From an uncultured Alphaproteobacteria bacterium (GTDB lineage Bacteria > Pseudomonadota > Alphaproteobacteria > HIMB59), in contig CACNLH010000001.1 in the NCBI GenBank assembly GCA_902621205.1, forward strand, positions 108,592-172,591: a stretch of 64,000 bases of DNA, given 5' to 3'. The position numbers were made by a program, and so were the translations under genes. The notes under the pieces are model-generated. The model searched no databases, was not told the DNA's origin, and saw only the letters and a program-made list of their open reading frames with translations. Position 1 is the stretch's first letter. Every line of letters begins with the position of its first letter. This document shows positions 36,195-44,115 of this stretch, in pieces.

Positions 36195-36306
36195 GCTCTA
36201 AGAATAGTATTGATAATAAATGAATTAAAGAGACGTAGGATATCCGTAGTCAAGTGTGATATCCGTTTCACCACAGAACCATTAGCTTGATTTATATACT
36301 CTTTTT
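36195..36306 (-). repeat. Attachment-site copy C (112-bp repeat containing tRNA-Arg 5' half)
   Basis: The partner of copy B, offset by 1314 bp, with core 36242-36280. Its side beyond the tRNA 5' end could be the ancestral upstream region of the tRNA gene, moved away by insertions. An AT-rich TATATA-containing stretch just upstream of the tRNA-like 5' end would suit a tRNA promoter. Confidence 0.9.
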
Positions 36307-36334
36307 ATTAATAATAAAATTTAATACAATGTTC

Positions 36335-36357
36335 GTTAGGGACTCAATACGGGCAAA
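36335..36357 (+). repeat. Paired direct repeats, degenerate TACGGG type (cassette 3, left end)
   Basis: GTTAGGGACTC (36335) and AATACGGGCAA (36346) have the same 11-bp period and begin 54 nt after core C. The second copy shares ACGGGCAA with the cassette 1 pairs, but the first is diverged. The next gene starts 4 nt later. Confidence 0.6.
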
Positions 36358-36360
36358 ACT

Positions 36361-37263
36361 ATGAAGACATTCTTAACTTTATTTATATTTTTGCCAAGTT
36401 TAGTGCTTGCCTCAAGTTTTAGTGAAATTAAAAAAGCTTTAAAACAAGATGGTTTTGGAGAAATAATCCCTGAGGAACTTCATCCATTAATCTCTCCAAA
36501 TGCAAAAAATCCTATATCAGTTAGCGGCAATTCAATTATTGGAGATAAATCTATAAAGTTTGAAGTTAATAATGGAGAGTGCGGAGAAGAACCTAAATCA
36601 AGTGACTGTGATACAGATAGAGAGAGGTCTGAAATATATTACAGCCACGAAAAGTGGAAAAAAGAGAAGTGGTATAAGTTTAATATTTTTCTTCCAAAAG
36701 ATTACAATTCTATTGCCCCTGCAAAAATGTCTTTAATCCAATGGAAAAGACATAACCCATCTAAAGTTTTAGTCATGTTTCAACACACTCATGCAGGATT
36801 AACTTTTAACAGGAATAAAGACTCTTTTGAGGACTCCCACATAATTTTAAAAAGCAATGATGTACTTTTAGGCCAATGGACAGAAATAATTTTTAACACA
36901 AATTGGCATCCAGATGAGGACAAAGGTTTCATGAAGGTATGGATTGATGGGATTTTAAAAATAGATTTTAAAGGAACTAGCAATACATCTAAGGGTGAGG
37001 AACTAAATCTTAGATATGGACTGTACGCCTCTGCCATATCACGTTATAAAAAAGCATTTAATACTGAGATAATTCCACAGCGTATCGTTTATTTTGATGG
37101 TGTAAATGCAGAGTCAAAATGTGAAAAGTTACTAGATAAAGCTAAATGTAATAATTTAACTTCTCAAACAATCGAAAAATACGAATTATTTATGTATGAT
37201 AAAAATGATATAAAATTTCACAATCATTCTGTTGTTAAATTACCTATAAACTTTTTGAAATAA
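36361..37263 (+). CDS. Secreted polysaccharide lyase-like protein, paralogue of the 35054 product
   Basis: A 300-residue protein with a signal peptide (MKTFLTLFIFLPSLVLA) closely resembling that of the cassette 2 protein. It shares the fold markers: KFEVNNGECGEEPKSSDCDT then RERSEIYY, KEKWYKFNIFLPKDY, GQWTEIIFNTNW, GFMKVWIDGILKIDF, and QRIVYFDGVNA. It lacks the C-terminal coiled coil. Same family, different lineage, so neighbouring cassettes carry divergent relatives rather than a recent duplication. The channel gene follows with its ATG directly after the stop. Confidence 0.68.
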   Translation: MKTFLTLFIFLPSLVLASSFSEIKKALKQDGFGEIIPEELHPLISPNAKNPISVSGNSIIGDKSIKFEVNNGECGEEPKSSDCDTDRERSEIYYSHEKWKKEKWYKFNIFLPKDYNSIAPAKMSLIQWKRHNPSKVLVMFQHTHAGLTFNRNKDSFEDSHIILKSNDVLLGQWTEIIFNTNWHPDEDKGFMKVWIDGILKIDFKGTSNTSKGEELNLRYGLYASAISRYKKAFNTEIIPQRIVYFDGVNAESKCEKLLDKAKCNNLTSQTIEKYELFMYDKNDIKFHNHSVVKLPINFLK

Positions 37264-38046
37264 ATGAAACAAACCTTTTTTAAAATACGAGAAAGCAAGT
37301 TATTTCAATACTCAGTTTTATTTATCATTATATTTAATGCATTTACTATCGGTTTAAATACTTACAATTTAGGAGAGTTCTCAAGAGAGCTCATTAAATA
37401 TCTCGATTATTTGATAACTATTTTTTTTGTAATAGAAATTTCAATTCGTTTTATTGGTGAACCTAGAAAATCAAATTTTTTTAAAAGTGGTTGGAATATT
37501 TTTGACACTTTTATTGTTTTGGTATCATTGATACCAATACCTAACAACTCCAGTTTTCTTCTGTTAAGATTATTGAGAGTGTTTAGAGTTTTAAGAGTTA
37601 TATCTATTATTCCTGAGTTAAAATTAATCATTGAGTCATTGATTGGATCGTTAAAAAGAGTGTTTTATGTAAGTTTGCTGCTTTTCATAATTCTCTATAT
37701 TTATGCAACTATTGGAGCAATAGTCTTTTCAAATAGCATACCCGAGAGATGGTCTGATGTGGGCGTTTCAATGATTACTTTATTTCAAGTTTTAACATTA
37801 TCATCTTGGGAGCAGGTAATGTTGCCACTTCAAGATATTTATTGGTGGGCATGGATTTATTTTTTTAGTTTTATAATTGTCTGTGCCATTACAATGTTAA
37901 ATCTTCTAATAGCAATTTTGGTTGATGTAGTTGTAAATCAGAGCGAAAAAAAAGATGATTTGATAAAAACCAGAAATAATGCTGAAAAACTAAATGAACA
38001 ATTTTCTGAGGAGATTAGTTTAGATAAACTAAAAAAAGATCAATAA
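37264..38046 (+). CDS. Single-domain voltage-gated cation channel (BacNaV-like)
   Basis: A 260-residue inner-membrane protein with six transmembrane helices. S4 carries gating arginines every third residue (LLLRLLRVFRVLRVISII). The pore region FQVLTLSSWEQVMLPL precedes S6 (CAITMLNLLIAILVDVVVN), and a C-terminal coiled coil follows. The fold matches NaChBac/NavMs channels, but the filter is TLSSWEQ instead of TLESWS. The ring glutamate is replaced by serine, with a glutamate after the tryptophan. Ion selectivity is therefore uncertain. Confidence 0.85.
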   Translation: MKQTFFKIRESKLFQYSVLFIIIFNAFTIGLNTYNLGEFSRELIKYLDYLITIFFVIEISIRFIGEPRKSNFFKSGWNIFDTFIVLVSLIPIPNNSSFLLLRLLRVFRVLRVISIIPELKLIIESLIGSLKRVFYVSLLLFIILYIYATIGAIVFSNSIPERWSDVGVSMITLFQVLTLSSWEQVMLPLQDIYWWAWIYFFSFIIVCAITMLNLLIAILVDVVVNQSEKKDDLIKTRNNAEKLNEQFSEEISLDKLKKDQ

Positions 38047-38222
38047 TGTCAGCAGAAATAATAATGCCTATTATTTATTTTGTATGTCTACTGATTTTAG
38101 TAGGACCTCGTTTTTTGGATACAAACTCTACCTTTAAACAATTTTTGAGTAATTTAAGTATATGGGCATTAATAGTAATTGTAATTACTCTGTCATATCA
38201 GGCCTATAATTATTTTACTTAA
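38046..38222 (+). CDS. Small membrane protein (58 aa), possible truncated aspartic-protease N terminus
   Basis: The start overlaps the channel gene stop (TAATG), supporting translation. The product has two hydrophobic segments (IIMPIIYFVCLLILVG and SIWALIVIVITLSYQAYNYF). The second resembles the N-terminal membrane helix of alphaproteobacterial clan AA retropepsin-like proteases, whose catalytic part is absent here. It may be a remnant or an independent mini-protein. Its stop overlaps that of the convergent metallo-hydrolase. Confidence 0.5.
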   Translation: MSAEIIMPIIYFVCLLILVGPRFLDTNSTFKQFLSNLSIWALIVIVITLSYQAYNYFT

Positions 38223-39256
38223 ATTTTTCTTGTTTGGCCGTGAGCCATATAAGAAAACTCATCTTTGCTTATCTTGAACTGCTTAGTTAGTTCTTGGAGT
38301 AATTTTATAGGCTCATCCATCGGTTCATCTGTTAATTGAAATGTTCCCCAATGCATTGCTATAGATTTTTTAGATTTAACATCTTTGTGAATTTGAATTG
38401 CTTCTTCAACATTACAATGTGAGTCTTTCATAAACCACCTTGGGGCATATGCTCCTATGGGTATTGTTGATAAGTCAAACGATCCAAACTTTTTTTGAAT
38501 ATCCTTAAAATCTTTTGAATATCCAGTATCGCCTACAAAAAAATACTTAAAATTATTTGCTTTTACAACCCAACCACACCAAAGTGTTTTATTAGTATCG
38601 TTAAATGTTCTTTTACTCCAATGTTGTACTGGGACAGAATAAATTTCCAAATTTTTGAATTGAGTCATTTGCCACCATTCATGCTCCAAAACATTTCTTG
38701 CACCTAATTTTGATAAAACATTTCTTAATTTTAGTGGTACAAAAAATGTAGGTTGATTTATATTTTGTTTTTTTAATAAAAGCTGGATAGTCTTTGAGTC
38801 TAGATGGTCATAGTGGTTATGAGAAATTAAAACAAAATCAATAAAAGGCAATTCATCTATTTTTAATCCAGGAGGTGTTGTTCTTGAAGGCCCCATGAAA
38901 CTTAGAGGAGAAGCTCTTTTAGTGAAATGGGGGTCAGTTAATATATTTTTACCATCAATCTGTAGTAAGAAAGTTGAATGACCAATCCAAGTAATTGTAT
39001 TTTCAGATTTATTAGATTTTAAGTATTCAGGGTCATTTTCAACCATAGAAAATGTAATTGGTTCCGGCTTACTTGACTCCCTCCTCCATTTCCAAAAATC
39101 TTTGAAACTACTTTTATGTGAAACGTAGTTATTGACAAAGACTCCATCCACTAGATTGAAAGGTTTAAAGAGAGTGTTTGCCATAATTTTTGTCTTTAGA
39201 ATTACAAAGGATAATGAGAAAAGTATAACCTTTTTTATAAAATCTCTTCTGTGCAT
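38219..39256 (-). CDS. MBL-fold metal-dependent hydrolase (NAPE-PLD/UlaG-like), exported
   Basis: A 345-residue protein with an N-terminal twin-arginine-like signal (RRDFIKKVILFSLSFVIL) and a metallo-beta-lactamase domain. ENTITWIGHSTFLLQIDG opens the fold, SHNHYDHLDS is the HxHxDH zinc motif, and FFVGDTGYS plus IAMHWGTFQLTDEP supply later ligands. The family includes N-acyl-phosphatidylethanolamine phospholipase D relatives. The substrate is unknown and it is probably periplasmic. Confidence 0.85.
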   Translation of the reverse strand: MHRRDFIKKVILFSLSFVILKTKIMANTLFKPFNLVDGVFVNNYVSHKSSFKDFWKWRRESSKPEPITFSMVENDPEYLKSNKSENTITWIGHSTFLLQIDGKNILTDPHFTKRASPLSFMGPSRTTPPGLKIDELPFIDFVLISHNHYDHLDSKTIQLLLKKQNINQPTFFVPLKLRNVLSKLGARNVLEHEWWQMTQFKNLEIYSVPVQHWSKRTFNDTNKTLWCGWVVKANNFKYFFVGDTGYSKDFKDIQKKFGSFDLSTIPIGAYAPRWFMKDSHCNVEEAIQIHKDVKSKKSIAMHWGTFQLTDEPMDEPIKLLQELTKQFKISKDEFSYMAHGQTRKI

Positions 39257-39277
39257 CTAAATTAAGTTAATAAAAAA

Positions 39278-40003
39278 CTAATTATTAATTATTTTAACGA
39301 AGTTTTTATACATTTGGTTGCACTGCATCACCATAGTATCAATTTCTTTAGCTACCATATCTTTCATTTGAGGTAAGGCATCAGCTCCGAGTGATTTTTC
39401 GAGAGCATTTTTATATTCAGGAACTTGAGCCCAATCATCAACAGTAGTTTTTCGAATTTCTAAATGAAATTGAATTCCATAGGCGTACTTATCATAACCA
39501 AATATTTGATATTTTGTTGAGGGTGAGGTGCCTATAACACTAACTTTAGTGTTAGTCTCCAAACCAACTACTTCATAAGAATGCCATTGCAAAGCTTTTA
39601 TTTTATTTGGAAGAAAATCAAAAATATGATCTTCTTTGGCACTTGCTTCAATGTTAATATCCAATACACCAATCTCAGGCGGTTTAGACTCAACTACCTT
39701 TCCCCCCAATACCTCACCTAACAGTTGACATCCCAAGCAAAAACCTAAAAAAGGTTTTTTAAGGTTTAAAACATATTCACCTATTGCTTTTTTTTCAGCT
39801 ACTAACCATGGATATTGATCTTCCATAAATGTATCCATTGGGCCACCCATACAAAGCATAGCATCAAATTCATTTAAATTATTTGGAATACTATCGCCCT
39901 CATCCAATTGGATAGTTGTAATACTATGACCATCTTGTATAAGAAAATCTTTAAACGTCCCCGGATCCTCAATTGAAATATGTTGCAGAGATATAAATTT
40001 CAT
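39278..40003 (-). CDS. Class I glutamine amidotransferase-like protein
   Basis: A 241-residue stand-alone GATase1 domain with the nucleophilic cysteine in LGFCLGCQLLGEVLGG, the oxyanion-type GGPMDTFMEDQYPWL segment, and the His-x-Glu in YGIQFHLEI. It resembles GMP-synthase-like amidotransferases of unknown substrate, some of which act on gamma-glutamyl compounds. It is preceded by a small lipoprotein and followed by the MBL hydrolase on the same strand. Confidence 0.88.
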   Translation of the reverse strand: MKFISLQHISIEDPGTFKDFLIQDGHSITTIQLDEGDSIPNNLNEFDAMLCMGGPMDTFMEDQYPWLVAEKKAIGEYVLNLKKPFLGFCLGCQLLGEVLGGKVVESKPPEIGVLDINIEASAKEDHIFDFLPNKIKALQWHSYEVVGLETNTKVSVIGTSPSTKYQIFGYDKYAYGIQFHLEIRKTTVDDWAQVPEYKNALEKSLGADALPQMKDMVAKEIDTMVMQCNQMYKNFVKIINN

Positions 40004-40056
40004 TAAGTTAGATTAATTTGAACTAACTAAAGGGTACGCCTTGTAAAGCGCTAAAT

Positions 40057-40221
40057 TTAATCGTCGTCGTCGCCAGTTACTGTATCTTTAACTTTGTTGT
40101 AACCTTTAGATACGGCACCCGCTACAGTATCGTAAGCGTCATTAGCTTTTTCGCTCACAGTTGCGCAACTAGTGATTAAAAAAAATGAGGAAAGTATAAT
40201 TAATATTAGTTTTTTTGACAT
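40057..40221 (-). CDS. Small entericidin-like lipoprotein (54 aa)
   Basis: The start at 40221 gives MSKKLILIILSSFFLITSC, a lipoprotein signal with lipobox LITSC, so the cysteine at residue 19 would be lipidated. The mature part is a helix with Val/Ala/Tyr periodicity and ends in four aspartates encoded by GAC/GAT repeats. Entericidin/YMGG-type small lipoproteins look similar. It is expected in the outer membrane or periplasm. Confidence 0.75.
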   Translation of the reverse strand: MSKKLILIILSSFFLITSCATVSEKANDAYDTVAGAVSKGYNKVKDTVTGDDDD

Positions 40222-40310
40222 TATTGGATTATCAGATATCTAACAAAAATGTCAATTTATTTAAATTATAATCTAAAATATATTTCATAAATGATAATAA
40301 AATTTTTATA

Positions 40311-41150
40311 ATGATAGAAATTTCTTTAAATGAAGGTCAAAAAAAAGATTTTAAAAAAAATGGTTTTTTGATTATTGAGAGTTTTCTCGATACCACTCAT
40401 TTTGAACGATTGCATGAGACTTTTCAGAGTTTATTTAATGGAAACTTTGAAACAGGTATTGAGCCTGACGAGTGGAATTGGAAGTTTGAAAGTGGACCGA
40501 AAGATGTTACTAGACAGATTTGTAACGCTTGGAAATCAGATAATTCTATAAAGGAAATAGTTTGCAATGAATTTTTAGGAAAAGCTTGTGCTGAACTAAT
40601 GAGTTGGAGTGGATCAAGACTTTTACAAGACAATATTTTATGGAAACCACCTGGAGGTAAAACTTTAGCTTACCACCAAGATGCTGCATATGATGATTGG
40701 ATTGTACCACAAACTATGATGACATGTTGGATGCCCATCGATAATGTCGATAAAGAAAAAGGGACACTAGAATATGTAAAAGGATCACACCTTTGGGGAT
40801 TAAGTCCTCCTAAAGGACAGTTTCATTCTCCTAAAGATTATAAAAAAGAGTTAAATGAATATGCTTCAAAATTAAATAAAGATATTCAAATTCAATATGT
40901 TGAAGTTCCAGCAGGTGGAGTAGCATTTCATCATGGATACACTTGGCATGGGTCAGGTATTAATAATACAAACAGTAATAGAAGGGCAATAGTTGCTCAT
41001 TGCGTTCCCTCTGACTCAAAATTTCATCCCACAAACACAGGAGGTACTGCGAGAATTTATAAAAAATATAAAAAATTAGAAACAGATGAGTTAGATGAAA
41101 GTTTTTTTCCAATTATTTGGACAAAGGAAGGATATAGAACAAATGTTTGA
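40311..41150 (+). CDS. Phytanoyl-CoA dioxygenase (PhyH) family protein
   Basis: A 279-residue Fe(II)/2-oxoglutarate-dependent dioxygenase. Iron ligands are seen in LAYHQDAAYDDW (HxD) and the distal histidine in FHHGYTWHGSG, followed by NRRAIVAHCVPS with the 2-oxoglutarate-binding arginine. The entry segment NGFLIIESFLD is typical. PhyH members in marine bacteria act on varied small substrates, which cannot be specified. It overlaps the DUF1192 gene by 8 nt. Confidence 0.88.
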   Translation: MIEISLNEGQKKDFKKNGFLIIESFLDTTHFERLHETFQSLFNGNFETGIEPDEWNWKFESGPKDVTRQICNAWKSDNSIKEIVCNEFLGKACAELMSWSGSRLLQDNILWKPPGGKTLAYHQDAAYDDWIVPQTMMTCWMPIDNVDKEKGTLEYVKGSHLWGLSPPKGQFHSPKDYKKELNEYASKLNKDIQIQYVEVPAGGVAFHHGYTWHGSGINNTNSNRRAIVAHCVPSDSKFHPTNTGGTARIYKKYKKLETDELDESFFPIIWTKEGYRTNV

Positions 41151-41319
41151 TGAAGAAGAGCCAAAAAAAACAAAAACAATTGATTTAGATGATTTGAGTG
41201 TTGAAGAAATTGAGGAGATGATTGGCAATCATAAATTAGAAATCAAAAACTTAGAAATTTTATTGAAAAAGAAAAAAGACAAACTTAAATTAGCCGATCA
41301 ATTTTTTAAAAAGAATTAA
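41143..41319 (+). CDS. DUF1192 family small protein (58 aa)
   Basis: I start it at ATG 41143, which overlaps the PhyH stop and has AAGGAAGG about 10 nt upstream. The product is acidic at the N terminus, then LDDLSVEEIEEMIGNHKLEI leads into a coiled coil ending KLADQFFKKN, the DUF1192 pattern found across alphaproteobacteria. It is soluble and of unknown function. Confidence 0.8.
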   Translation: MFDEEEPKKTKTIDLDDLSVEEIEEMIGNHKLEIKNLEILLKKKKDKLKLADQFFKKN

Positions 41320-41606
41320 TATCCCTCTATTAATATGAGGTCACTTTTTGTGCTATTTTGCCTAATTTTCATAGCCTCTGAGTATTCAACAGACTCATAA
41401 CATTTTTTAGCACTTTCAAAACTTTCAAACTCTACTACAGTAGTTCTGTCTACAGGCCATTCCCCTTCAAAAACTTCAGTTTTTCCACCTCTAATTATGT
41501 ATTTACCCCCATATTTTTTCATCACTTCAGTTGATAAAGGAGGATATTTTTGAAATAGTTCATTATTGTGAATTGAAACTCTCACAATGATGTATCCTTT
41601 TTTCAT
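41316..41606 (-). CDS. DUF1330 family protein
   Basis: A 96-residue dimeric ferredoxin-fold-type protein: MKKGYIIVRVSIHNNELFQK, KYGGKYIIRGGKTEVFEGEW, VVEFESFESAKKCYESVEY. These match DUF1330 closely. I use ATG 41606 rather than the upstream TTG at 41612. The function is unknown. It is convergent with and overlaps the DUF1192 stop by 4 nt. Confidence 0.87.
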   Translation of the reverse strand: MKKGYIIVRVSIHNNELFQKYPPLSTEVMKKYGGKYIIRGGKTEVFEGEWPVDRTTVVEFESFESAKKCYESVEYSEAMKIRQNSTKSDLILIEGY

Positions 41607-41638
41607 AACCAAGGATAAATTAATACTTTTAAACAGAG

Positions 41639-41823
41639 TTATCCACAGTTATTCATAATGCATGTAGTTTATTGGTTGAATGATGATAATACATTTCAAA
41701 TTAATTAAAAAAAAAACCATGTTTTTCAAGTTTTTTTTGTAGTTTGTTCTTTTGCTTTAAATCCAATCAAATTGTTTGTACAACTTTTTTGAAAATACAT
41801 TAATCTTTCAAAAGTTATGCACA
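41639..41823. promoter_or_regulatory. DnaA-box-bearing AT-rich region
   Basis: TTATCCACA (41639-41647) and TTATGCACA (41815-41823) both match the DnaA-box consensus TTATNCACA. TTATTCATA (41649-41657) is a weaker neighbour. The ~165 bp between them is almost pure A/T with homopolymer runs. It could be a DnaA-controlled promoter, a DnaA titration site or part of an origin. The second box contains the ATG of the downstream gene. Confidence 0.45.
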
Positions 41824-42257
41824 GCTATCTGGCTAGTATTAAATTGATCATTTATTTCCTGATTTTTCAGGCTTTTTTTGTAATAAAAACTTCATATTCA
41901 GATCATCTCACAGCAAAAATCACAGGTTTTGTTGATGCTTCAAGCCCAATTCACATTCTGGGGTATGATAGGAAATATTATTTCGAGGAAAATTCTGCAC
42001 CTCTTTTTATTGTTGTAGAGCAGGATATAAACAAATTTAATAATGTTAATTTAAAAGCTTTCCCACATATTAATATAGGCCTGTTTGCCTTTCAAGATAC
42101 TGATGGAAATGGAGAATTTTCAACAGATTTTAAAGGTCAACCTTTAGAACCATTCGGGTTTTCATTAAACCCTGATTTAAATTTTGAAGATGTTGTTTTT
42201 GAAAACATAGTTTTTGATATGACTAAATTTCAACAATTGGAAATTCGACTTAAGTAA
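41817..42257 (+). CDS. DUF2141 family secreted protein
   Basis: A 146-residue protein with an N-terminal hydrophobic signal ([20 protein letters not shown]). Its beta-rich mature domain carries the DUF2141 hallmarks [20 protein letters not shown], an acidic DxDGNG loop that could bind calcium, then [16 protein letters not shown]. The exact start is uncertain because the ATG lies in a DnaA box. It overlaps the convergent cysNC gene by 8 nt. Confidence 0.8.
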   Translation: MHSYLASIKLIIYFLIFQAFFVIKTSYSDHLTAKITGFVDASSPIHILGYDRKYYFEENSAPLFIVVEQDINKFNNVNLKAFPHINIGLFAFQDTDGNGEFSTDFKGQPLEPFGFSLNPDLNFEDVVFENIVFDMTKFQQLEIRLK

Positions 42258-44115
42258 TAATATTCAATATTTTTTTTACAGCCTTACTTAAAGAAACTTT
42301 AGAGGTATCAATTTCTAGTTCAGGATTTGTAGGTTTTTCATAAATACTGTCTATACCTGTGAAATTTGGTATCTTACCCTGTCTTGCTTTTTTATACAAA
42401 CCTTTTGGATCTCTTTTTTCAGCTACTTTTAAAGGAGTTGAAATATAAATTTCTTTAAAATCATTCTTTTCAAAAAGTGATCGAGCCATTTCTCTCTCTA
42501 ATCTAAACGGTGATATAAAAGCAGTGATCACAATTAGTCCGGCGTCACACATAAGTTTTGCCACCTCTGCAACTCGCCTTATATTTTCAACTCTATCTTT
42601 GTCTGTAAAACCTAAATCTTTATTTAATCCGTGTCGAATATTGTCTCCATCAAGAATGTATGTTTTTTTACCTTGAGAGTATAATATTTTTTCTAGTTCA
42701 TTAGCTATTGTGGATTTTCCTGATCCTGAGAGGCCAGTCATCCACAGCACTTGACCTTTGTGACCATTAATCTTCTCTCTTAAATTCTTATTGATGGTTA
42801 AGTTTTGTAGTTGAATATTTTGTGATCTACGAAGAGAAAAGTTTATCATTCCCATTCCCATAGTTTGATTACTAATTGGATCAATAATTATAAAAGATCC
42901 CAAAATTTTATTTTCTTTAAAAGTCGAAAAGGGAACAGTTTTATTAAATGATATAGAAATTTCTGCAACATCATTGAGTTTAAGTTCATTTCCAGCAGTG
43001 AATTCTAGTGTATTTACATCATATATTTTTTTTATGTTCATAATTTTAATACTGGTTGAGATATTATGAATTTTCGCTAAATAGGTTCTTCCAGTAAAAC
43101 CCTTATCCTCTGACATCCAAATAACATTAACGTTAAATTGGTCAGCCATATCAACAGTGGAGTTTTTTGAGCATAGTATATCACCCCTAGATGTATCTAT
43201 CTCTTTGTCTATAGTAAGTGTGATACTTTGCTTTAAATTAGCTGTTTTAAGGGATCTTTCGCCTACAAAAATATCTTTTACTTTTACTTTTTGATTTGAC
43301 GGAAGAGAAATTAACTCATCACCCTTTTTAATTTTTCCCTCAGCGATGGTTCCTGAATATCCTCTGAAATTTAAATTAGGTCTATTGACACTTTGAACAG
43401 GTAATACAAAACTGTTTGAGCTTTGTATTTTAGTTTTAGTAGTTTCTAAATAGTCAAATAGGGTTTTATCATTGTACCATTTCATGTATTTAGATTTTTT
43501 GTGAATATTATCTCCCTTAAGTGCTGATATAGGAATACTTTGAATGTTTTCAAAATTTAATTTTTTTGAGAATAATTTGTATTCAGAGCTTATTTTTTCG
43601 TAAATATTTTTATCATAGTTAACTAAATCCATTTTATTAATTGCCAAGACAATATTTTTAATTCCAAGAAGAGATACAATAAAAGAATGTCTCTTAGTTT
43701 GTGTAAGTATGCCATTACGAGCATCAACAAGTAAGATAGCTAACTCAGCTGTTGAGGCCCCAGTCGCCATATTTCTAGTATATTGCTCGTGACCCGGTGT
43801 ATCTGCTACAACAAACTTTCTTTTGCTACTTGAAAAAAATCGATATGCAACATCTATAGTAATACCTTGTTCTCTCTCAGCTGATAAACCATCGACCAGT
43901 AATGCAAAATCTATATTCTCACCTTGTGTTCCATATTTTTTTGAGTCGTTTTTTAAGGAAGCAACTTGATCATCAAATATCATTTGAGATTCATAAAGCA
44001 TCCTCCCAATTAATGTACTTTTACCATCATCAACAGATCCACAAGTTATAAACCTTAATAGATTAAGGGAAGCTTGACTTTTTAAGTATCTGCTAATTGT
44101 ATCGGCTTTATACAT
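42250..44115 (-). CDS. cysNC: Bifunctional sulfate adenylyltransferase subunit 1 / adenylylsulfate kinase
   Basis: A fusion of 621 residues. The N-terminal CysN GTPase (about 1-440) has the P-loop [17 protein letters not shown], the G3 motif [14 protein letters not shown], and NKMD. The C-terminal CysC kinase (about 450-621) has [34 protein letters not shown] and [13 protein letters not shown]. Together with CysD it makes APS and then PAPS from sulfate. It follows cysD with no gap. The fusion is of the NodQ type. Confidence 0.95.
   Translation of the reverse strand: MYKADTISRYLKSQASLNLLRFITCGSVDDGKSTLIGRMLYESQMIFDDQVASLKNDSKKYGTQGENIDFALLVDGLSAEREQGITIDVAYRFFSSSKRKFVVADTPGHEQYTRNMATGASTAELAILLVDARNGILTQTKRHSFIVSLLGIKNIVLAINKMDLVNYDKNIYEKISSEYKLFSKKLNFENIQSIPISALKGDNIHKKSKYMKWYNDKTLFDYLETTKTKIQSSNSFVLPVQSVNRPNLNFRGYSGTIAEGKIKKGDELISLPSNQKVKVKDIFVGERSLKTANLKQSITLTIDKEIDTSRGDILCSKNSTVDMADQFNVNVIWMSEDKGFTGRTYLAKIHNISTSIKIMNIKKIYDVNTLEFTAGNELKLNDVAEISISFNKTVPFSTFKENKILGSFIIIDPISNQTMGMGMINFSLRRSQNIQLQNLTINKNLREKINGHKGQVLWMTGLSGSGKSTIANELEKILYSQGKKTYILDGDNIRHGLNKDLGFTDKDRVENIRRVAEVAKLMCDAGLIVITAFISPFRLEREMARSLFEKNDFKEIYISTPLKVAEKRDPKGLYKKARQGKIPNFTGIDSIYEKPTNPELEIDTSKVSLSKAVKKILNIIT

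Larger units (their letters stand above)
34928..36280. mobile_element. Cassette 2: tRNA-targeted mini-element with AACACACT-type ends
   Basis: It lies between core B and core C, with a repeat period of 1314 bp. AACACACT pairs near both ends (35021-35042 and 36152-36173) enclose a single gene for a secreted lyase-like protein. It has no recombinase, so it would need one supplied in trans. The end repeats differ from those of cassette 1 while the core and spacing are identical. Confidence 0.65.
36242..38222. mobile_element. Cassette 3 (left end only; right limit not found)
   Basis: It begins at core C with a degenerate TACGGG-type repeat pair at the standard 54-nt distance. It carries a lyase-like gene, a voltage-gated channel gene and a small membrane ORF. 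I found no further tRNA half or repeat pair to the right, so the right end is eroded or this is simply the chromosome beyond the outermost attachment site. The end given is only the last co-oriented gene. Confidence 0.35.

Noticed and set aside
33431..36357. CRISPR array or classical integron
   Set aside because: Only three core copies occur at spacings above 1.3 kb, there are no cas genes or IntI, and the repeats are tRNA-derived rather than attC hairpins.
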